Shown here: piece by piece, positions 40,680-45,185 of the stretch | Layout of the letters: every line of letters starts with the position of its first letter | Position numbering within the stretch: the stretch's first letter is position 1 | NCBI GenBank assembly: GCA_016868015.1 | Contig: VGIF01000009.1 | Span: 1 to 45,185 of the forward strand | Direction of reading: 5' to 3' | Length of the DNA: 45,185 bases | Source: Betaproteobacteria bacterium | GTDB taxonomy: Bacteria; Pseudomonadota; Gammaproteobacteria; Burkholderiales; SG8-41 | Notes under the pieces: model-generated | What the model saw: only the letters and a program-made list of their open reading frames with translations | The model's database searches: none | Told to the model about the DNA's origin: nothing | Position numbers and translations under genes: made by a program

Positions 40680-41522
40680 ATGACTGCACTACAAGCAGCA
40701 AATAGCACCGACCACTTCATCGAAGCCAACGGCGTCAACCTGCACTACCTCGATTACGGCACGCGAGGCCGCCGCCCGATGCTGTGCCTACACGGCGGCG
40801 CGGCGCACGCGCATTGGTTCGATTACGTCGCACCCGGTTTCACCGCGGAGCATCATGTTTACGCCATGGATTCCCGCGGCCACGGCGACAGCGCCCGCGC
40901 CGATGCGAAAACTTATACGTGGCACACCTTCGCCGCGGATGTGAACGCGCTCGCCGAAAAACTCGATCTGCAAGACTACGTGCTGGTGGGCCACTCGATG
41001 GGCGGCATGATTTCGCTGGTGAATGCCGCGACGCATCCGGGGCGTATCGGGGCGCTGATCATTGTCGACAGCGTGATGCTAATGCCGATGGAGCGGGTGA
41101 CCCGCATGAACGCCTTCGGCACGGTGCCCGCGCGAGCGTACGCCACGCAAGAGGAATTGATCGCGCGTTATCGCCTCGAAGGCGGCGAAAAGCAATTGAC
41201 GGCACCCGCAGTGCTGCGCCGCATGGCCACCTACGGCAGCCGCCAAAACGCCGACGGTACCTGGCAGCACAAGTCCGATCGCGGCGTGTACGCGAATTTT
41301 TCGCAGATCGAAGGCGTGCCGTTTTGGGAAAAAATCAAAGTGCCGGCTCTGGTGATCCGTGGCGGCGCGCATAGCCCGCGCTTCACGCCGGAGATGATGG
41401 CTGAGATTCACGCGCGCGCGCCGCAGGTGCAAGTGGCGACGGTGGACGATTCGGATCACCATGTCACGCTGGATAATCCGCAGGGGTTTATCGAGGTGGT
41501 GCGCAATTTTTTGCGCGCGTGA
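40680..41522 (+). CDS. alpha/beta hydrolase
   Basis: The 280-residue product is a standard alpha/beta-hydrolase: oxyanion HGGAAHAHWFD (38-48), DSRGHGDSARAD, nucleophile elbow GHSMGG with Ser106, and the C-terminal SDHHVTLDNPQGF with the catalytic His at 260 or 261. The acid is in or near VIRGGAHSPRF. It lacks a signal peptide. It could hydrolyse an ester, a CoA thioester or a C-C bond (as in meta-cleavage hydrolases). It lies 218 bases after the CoA ligase genes with a repeat between, so it may have its own transcript. Confidence 0.88.
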   Translation: MTALQAANSTDHFIEANGVNLHYLDYGTRGRRPMLCLHGGAAHAHWFDYVAPGFTAEHHVYAMDSRGHGDSARADAKTYTWHTFAADVNALAEKLDLQDYVLVGHSMGGMISLVNAATHPGRIGALIIVDSVMLMPMERVTRMNAFGTVPARAYATQEELIARYRLEGGEKQLTAPAVLRRMATYGSRQNADGTWQHKSDRGVYANFSQIEGVPFWEKIKVPALVIRGGAHSPRFTPEMMAEIHARAPQVQVATVDDSDHHVTLDNPQGFIEVVRNFLRA

Positions 41523-41612
41523 TCGGCACGTCAGTAACGGCGCGGCGCGATGGGTTTACGTGGCAGAATGCGTATTGCGAGGTAACCTCACACCGTTGCA
41601 AGGAGTAGGCCC

Positions 41613-42317
41613 ATGAGCTTCGCCAACCGTACTGTCATCGTCACCGGCGCCGCCGGCAATCTGGGTAAAGCCGTGGCGCAAGCGTTTGCCGAGCAAGGCG
41701 CGAATCTGGTTTTGGTGGATCTCAAACGCGACGCTCTTGCAGCGGCATTCGGCGCAGAGAACGATCGCCGTCTATTCGCGCCCGCCAATCTGCTGGAAAC
41801 AGCCGGCGCAACCAGCGTCACCCAAGCCGCGCTCACGCGCTACAAACGCATCGACGTGTTGTGCAACATCGCCGGCGGTTTTCGCATGGGCGAGGCGGTG
41901 CACGAAACCTCGAACGAGAACTGGAATTTTTTGTTCGACATCAATACGCGCACCTTGCTTAACATGGTGCGCGCGGTGGTGCCGCACATGGTCGCTGCGG
42001 GCGGCGGTAAAATCGTAAACGTCGGCGCGTTCGCCGCGCAAAAAGGCGTGGCGCAAATGGGCGCCTACACCGCATCGAAAGGCACGGTAATTCGCATGAC
42101 CGAGGCAATGGCTGCCGAGTTGCGCGATAAAAACATCAACGTCAATTGCGTGCTGCCGACGATCATCGACACGCCAGAGAACCGCGCCGCCATGCCTAAG
42201 GCCGACCCGGCGAAGTGGGTGGCACCGGCGGATTTGGCCAATGTGATTGCATTTTTGGCATCGGACGCGGCGCGCGCGGTGCATGGGGCGGCGGTGCCGG
42301 TGACGTCGCTTAGTTAG
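41613..42317 (+). CDS. classical SDR-family protein lacking the catalytic Ser
   Basis: The 234-residue product has the cofactor motif VTGAAGNLGKAVAQAF (10-25), NIAGG, Asn111, and Tyr152/Lys156 in AYTASKG. The position 13 before Tyr, usually Ser, is Ala139 in VNVGAFAAQKG. The loss of Ser with Tyr and Lys kept occurs in a subset of SDRs, and function there is uncertain. The C-terminus WVAPADLANVIAFLASDAAR is typical of 3-oxoacyl reductase-like proteins. It is preceded by AAGGAG about 9 bases before the start. Confidence 0.85.
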   Translation: MSFANRTVIVTGAAGNLGKAVAQAFAEQGANLVLVDLKRDALAAAFGAENDRRLFAPANLLETAGATSVTQAALTRYKRIDVLCNIAGGFRMGEAVHETSNENWNFLFDINTRTLLNMVRAVVPHMVAAGGGKIVNVGAFAAQKGVAQMGAYTASKGTVIRMTEAMAAELRDKNINVNCVLPTIIDTPENRAAMPKADPAKWVAPADLANVIAFLASDAARAVHGAAVPVTSLS

Positions 42318-42321
42318 CACG

Positions 42322-42362
42322 TTTAAAAAATGCCAATAAAATCAAATGCTTATCAAATATCC
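42322..42362 (+). repeat. AT-rich dispersed motif, copy 12 (upstream of mazE)
   Basis: The plus strand reads AATAAAATCAAATGCTTATC with AAAAAATG a few bases before. It is close to copies 1 and 4. It lies just upstream of the mazEF promoter. Confidence 0.8.
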
Positions 42363-42368
42363 CGAGTT

Positions 42369-42411
42369 ATAACATTGTCTTGACCGACCTCGCCGGAAGG
42401 CATAACATTGT
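42369..42411 (+). promoter_or_regulatory. predicted mazEF promoter with direct-repeat operator
   Basis: TTGACC (42380-42385) and TAACAT (42403-42408) are 17 bases apart. ATAACATTGT occurs twice (42369-42378 and 42402-42411), 33 bases apart, flanking the -35 and covering the -10. The repeat is a likely site for the MazE-type antitoxin. Confidence 0.55.
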
Positions 42412-42435
42412 TAGTCCGTTGATTAAGGGTGCTGC

Positions 42436-42687
42436 ATGAAGACATCGATTCGCAAAATGGGCAATTCGCAAGGGGTGCTGATTCCGAAACCGTTTCTCGC
42501 GCAGACCGGCATGGATGTGGGCGAGGTCGACATTGAAATCGAAAGCGATGCGATCGTGATTCGCAAGCCCGCGAAGAAAACGCGCCAGGGCTGGGCGGAA
42601 GCCAGCAAAGTCATAGCGGCCGCACGCGACGACGGCCTGGTCTGGCCGGAATTTAGCAATGAAGGCGACAAGGATCTTACGTGGTGA
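42436..42687 (+). CDS. mazE: MazE/AbrB-type antitoxin
   Basis: The 83-residue product starts MKTSIRKMGNSQGVLIPKPF, the swapped-hairpin AbrB/MazE DNA-binding domain, followed by VDIEIESDAIVIRK. The C-terminal part (GWAEASKVIAAARDDGLVWP and EFSNEGDKDLTW) is the toxin-binding tail. It overlaps the toxin gene by 7 bases. Confidence 0.9.
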   Translation: MKTSIRKMGNSQGVLIPKPFLAQTGMDVGEVDIEIESDAIVIRKPAKKTRQGWAEASKVIAAARDDGLVWPEFSNEGDKDLTW

Positions 42688-43001
42688 AACGGGGTGAAAT
42701 CTGGCTGGCTGCGCTAGACCCCACCGTTGGCAGCGAGATTCAAAAAACGCGGCCTTGCGTAATCGTGTCCCCGCGGGAGATGCACGACTATTTGCGCACG
42801 GTAATCGTGGCGCCAATGACCACCGGCAACAGGCCGGCGCCCTATCGCATACCCATTACCTTTCGCCGAAAATCGGGACTGATCTTACTGGACCAAATCC
42901 GCACGCTCGACAAAACGCGTTTGGTCAGGAAAGTGGGCGCTGCAAGCGACAAAACCTTGGCCGACACGTTGCGTACACTGCAAGAAGTGTTTGCTGAATA
43001 A
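42681..43001 (+). CDS. mazF: MazF/PemK-type endoribonuclease toxin
   Basis: MazF cleaves single-stranded RNA at short sequences. The 106-residue product has VKRGEIWLAALDPTVGSEIQ, KTRPCVIVSPREMHDY, VIVAPMTTGNRPAP and LLDQIRTLDKTRLV, the full family pattern. The conserved Arg of KTRP and the Thr of MTTG are present. Start GTG at 42681, or the next GTG, overlaps the antitoxin gene. It appears intact. Confidence 0.92.
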   Translation: MVKRGEIWLAALDPTVGSEIQKTRPCVIVSPREMHDYLRTVIVAPMTTGNRPAPYRIPITFRRKSGLILLDQIRTLDKTRLVRKVGAASDKTLADTLRTLQEVFAE

Positions 43002-43026
43002 ACTGGAATATTTCGAGAGGGAATCC

Positions 43027-43422
43027 ATGGATGCACTCAAACCCGGCCTCAAAGGCGTGAGCGAACTCACGGTCGCTCGCGAACACTGCACCTCGCGCGG
43101 CGGGCCGTTCGTGTTTATGACGCCTGCGATGGTGCAGTTTTGCGAACTGTCGTGCCATAAACTGGTGGCGCCGCTACTCGCGGCGGGGCAGAACTCCGTC
43201 GGCACCGTGGTGCACATCAAACACCTCGCGCCCACGCCCGAAGGCATGAAGGTGCGCGCGGAAGTTGAATTGGCGGAAGTCGATCGCCGGCGTTTAAAAT
43301 TCAAAGTGCAAGTGTTCGATGAAATGGAACTCGTCGGTGAATGCGAGCATGAGCGCTTTGTGATCGATGTCGAAAAAGCCGGCGAGCGGCTGGCAAAGAA
43401 AATTGCGGCGATGAAGAAGTAA
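43027..43422 (+). CDS. FlK-like acyl-CoA thioesterase
   Basis: The 131-residue product is a single hotdog domain: FVFMTPAMVQFCELSCHKLV, GTVVHIKHLAPTPEGMKV, and KVQVFDEMELVGECEHERFVI. Thr32, Glu40 and His66 have the same spacing (8 and 26) as the Thr42-Glu50-His76 triad of fluoroacetyl-CoA thioesterase FlK. The family hydrolyses small acyl-CoA esters; the substrate here is unknown. It starts 25 bases after mazF, which may place it on the toxin-antitoxin transcript. The ATG at 43027 is chosen; the 12 codons upstream are unlike the family. Confidence 0.8.
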   Translation: MDALKPGLKGVSELTVAREHCTSRGGPFVFMTPAMVQFCELSCHKLVAPLLAAGQNSVGTVVHIKHLAPTPEGMKVRAEVELAEVDRRRLKFKVQVFDEMELVGECEHERFVIDVEKAGERLAKKIAAMKK

Positions 43423-43477
43423 CCACGAAAATTCAACAAGCACCATCAAAGCAAGGGAAAGCCTCGTTTACCACTTC

Positions 43478-43562
43478 TGTCGTTCCCGCGCAGGCGGGAA
43501 CCCATAGCACAGTACCACTTGCGACACCGTAGGGATGCCCGCCTGCGCGGGAATGACGCCGT
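43478..43562. repeat. TCGTTCCCGC hairpin repeat, copy 2
   Basis: TCGTTCCCGCGCAGGCGGGA (about 43480-43499) faces an inverted TGCCCGCCTGCGCGGGAATG (about 43536-43555). The inner segment CCCATAGCACAGTACCACTT is shared with copy 1 and copy 3. It lies between the thioesterase and MmgE/PrpD genes. Confidence 0.85.
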
Positions 43563-43605
43563 GGTCTAGTCGCGATTTTTGAGAAGGAAACTCAAAGGAA
43601 GTCCG

Positions 43606-44961
43606 ATGACTCAAAACACCCCTATCACCGACGCCGCCGTAAACTTCGTCGCCGCCACCCCCACGCGCACCCTCGCCCCCGAAGTGCTCGACGCCGCCAA
43701 AATGGCGCTGGTCGATTGGTTCGGCTGCGCCTTGGGCGCAGTCAACGAACCCGCCGCGAAAGCGGTGCGCAAGGTCGCGCAAAGCTGGGGCCAAATCAGC
43801 GCGGGCGGCAAGGCGCACATGCTGTTAGGCCCCGCGCTCGCGCCCTCGGCGGCGGCACTCGCCAACGGCACCATCGTGCACTGCATGGATTACGACGACA
43901 CGCATCTGGACGGCGCCGGCCACATCAGCGGGCCGACGTGGGCGGTGGCGTTGGCCCTAGCCGAGGCGCACGGCAAGAGCGAACGCGAGGCGCTGGCGGC
44001 GTATGTCACCGGGTTTGAAATCTCAGCACGCTTGGGCGCGGGCGGCTTCGGGCGCAAGCTGCAATACAAGGGCTTTCATCCCAGCTCGGTGTTCGGGCGC
44101 TTTTCGGCGGCGGCGGCCGCGAGCGCGTTGTTGGGACTTGACCGCGGGCAGATCGCGCATGCGCTGGGCGTGGCGAGCACCACGGTGAGCGGGCTTAACG
44201 CCTCGTTTGGAACCATGAGTAAACCCTTTCACCTGGGCAAAGCCGCGATGGACGGCATGCTTGCCGCCGACATGGCCAGTGCAGGCTTCGAAGCCGCCAC
44301 ACATCTACTCGACGCCGAGAACGGCATCTCCGGCACGTTGGTGCAAGACCAGTCGGTCAAAATCGAGCCCACCGAATTTTCCGATGGCTTGGCGCTGCTG
44401 CGTAATGCCTACAAACCGTACGCGTGTTGCAAAGCCACGCACGCCTGCGTGGACGCCGCGCGCAAGTTAAGCGCGAACGTTAAGCCGGGGCTGATCCAGC
44501 GTATCGTGTTGGGCGCCTCACCGATGACGCTAGCGGTGGCCGCCAAACCCAACCCGCAGACGCCGCTCGAAGGCAAATTCAGCGTCGCCTACTGCGCCGC
44601 GTTGGGGCTATCCGGCTACGCCGCAGTGGAAAGCGATTTCAACGACACGCGTCTGCGTGATCCGCAACTGCGCGAGCTGATTAAAAAAAGCGAAGTGCGC
44701 GAACAACCCGGCACCGAGCTCACCGAAGGCTTTGTCGAAGTCGAACTCACCGACGGCCGCAAACTGCGCGAGCATATTCCGCTCGCACTCGGCAACCCCG
44801 GCAACCCAATGAGCTGGGCGGGGATGGAAGCGAAGTTCGCCGGGCTGGTGACGCCGGTACTGGGGAATGAGACGCGCGCGCTGTTTGACCTGCTGCGGCG
44901 GTTTGAGGAGCCGGGGACGTTGGCTCGCGTGATGAAGATGGTCGCGCGCAGTTCGATTTGA
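43606..44961 (+). CDS. MmgE/PrpD-family protein
   Basis: The family includes 2-methylcitrate dehydratase, cis-aconitate decarboxylase and iminodisuccinate epimerase. The 451-residue product has MALVDWFGCALGAVNEPAAK, ALANGTIVHCMDYDDTHLDG (the active-site His/Asp region), GFEISARLGAGG, KGFHPSSVFGRFSAAAAAS, YKPYACCKATHACVDAA, and EGKFSVAYCAALGL. Length fits. The ATG at 43606 has AAAGGAAG 6 bases upstream. With CitE-like lyases and the CoA ligase it suggests dicarboxylate or tricarboxylate chemistry, but the exact reaction is not clear. Confidence 0.9.
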   Translation: MTQNTPITDAAVNFVAATPTRTLAPEVLDAAKMALVDWFGCALGAVNEPAAKAVRKVAQSWGQISAGGKAHMLLGPALAPSAAALANGTIVHCMDYDDTHLDGAGHISGPTWAVALALAEAHGKSEREALAAYVTGFEISARLGAGGFGRKLQYKGFHPSSVFGRFSAAAAASALLGLDRGQIAHALGVASTTVSGLNASFGTMSKPFHLGKAAMDGMLAADMASAGFEAATHLLDAENGISGTLVQDQSVKIEPTEFSDGLALLRNAYKPYACCKATHACVDAARKLSANVKPGLIQRIVLGASPMTLAVAAKPNPQTPLEGKFSVAYCAALGLSGYAAVESDFNDTRLRDPQLRELIKKSEVREQPGTELTEGFVEVELTDGRKLREHIPLALGNPGNPMSWAGMEAKFAGLVTPVLGNETRALFDLLRRFEEPGTLARVMKMVARSSI

Positions 44962-44998
44962 GAAAACGCGTTGGCGAGTAGGATTGGTTTCACAACCA

Positions 44999-45076
44999 AT
45001 ACGGGTCGTTCCCGCGCAGGCGGGAACCCATAACACAGTGCCATTTGAATCACCGTATGGATTCCTGCCTGCGAGG
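44999..45076. repeat. TCGTTCCCGC hairpin repeat, copy 3, truncated
   Basis: TCGTTCCCGCGCAGGCGGGA (about 45006-45025) begins a copy like those at 40.5 and 43.5 kb. The right arm ATTCCTGCCTGCG breaks off at about 45075 where GGGAATGAC would be expected. Confidence 0.75.
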
Positions 45077-45185
45077 CTGTTACGAAACTCATTTTGAAGT
45101 TTGATTTTGGGGTCGTCAGACCATTGCCGAGGTGCCAATCGTCGATCCTGGCGCGATCTGAGAGGTCGAAATTTTTGAGTACCCC
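45074..45185. other. possible mobile-element end
   Basis: From GAGGCTGTTACGAAACTC onward the sequence no longer matches the repeat. GAGGCTGTT-type ends occur in several insertion sequences, and the break falls inside a repeat. No transposase is seen before the window ends. I cannot name the element. Confidence 0.35.

Overview
The window looks like the replication-origin region of a GC-rich betaproteobacterial chromosome. Evidence: the rpmH/dnaA divergence, the gene order rpmH-rnpA-yidC-mnmE-mnmG-rsmG-parA-parB-atpIBEFHAGDC, and a Bug-type solute-binding protein, a family greatly expanded in Burkholderiales. Genes point away from the dnaA region on both sides (minus strand to its left, plus strand through dnaA-dnaN-gyrB to its right). 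DnaA boxes lie between dnaA and dnaN, and two perfect parS sites bracket mnmE.

Layout. 0.1-5 kb: glmS, glmU, glpD (minus). 5.2-12.3 kb: complete F1Fo ATP synthase operon (minus) with a sigma70-like promoter at its head and a terminator at its end. 12.4-13.7 kb: VapBC-type toxin-antitoxin pair and a secreted cupin. 13.7-21.8 kb: parB, parA, rsmG, mnmG, mnmE, yidC, rnpA, rpmH. 22.3-27.5 kb: dnaA, dnaN, gyrB (plus). 27.5-33.2 kb: a scarred stretch with an uncharacterised protein, a Fic C-terminal remnant, an orphan CoxL-like molybdenum hydroxylase subunit, methylmalonyl-CoA epimerase-like protein, a phosphoesterase and a BrnT toxin each broken by one in-frame TAA, BrnA and a cupin. 33.4-45 kb: a plus-strand metabolic island with a Bug protein, three tandem CitE-like proteins, an epimerase/reductase, a succinate/malate-CoA ligase-like pair, an alpha/beta hydrolase, an SDR, MazEF, a FlK-like thioesterase and an MmgE/PrpD protein. 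The island reads as uptake of a carboxylic acid, CoA activation and C-C cleavage or dehydration, but the substrate cannot be named from sequence.

The strongest unexplained signal is an AT-rich motif of about 19-30 bp, core close to AATAAAATCAAATACTTAT. I found twelve copies by eye, in both orientations, spread over the whole window. Eight are intergenic, including one immediately upstream of each of the three toxin-antitoxin loci. Four lie in or at the start of essential housekeeping genes (glmS, glpD, rsmG, the mnmG start), where they replace GC-rich codons without obviously changing protein length. Other notable points are a Glu-to-Lys change at the position of E. coli AtpB Glu219, loss of metal-site residues in two of the three CitE paralogs, and several families of GC-rich hairpin repeats.

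All comparisons with other families are from memory; no alignment or search was run.
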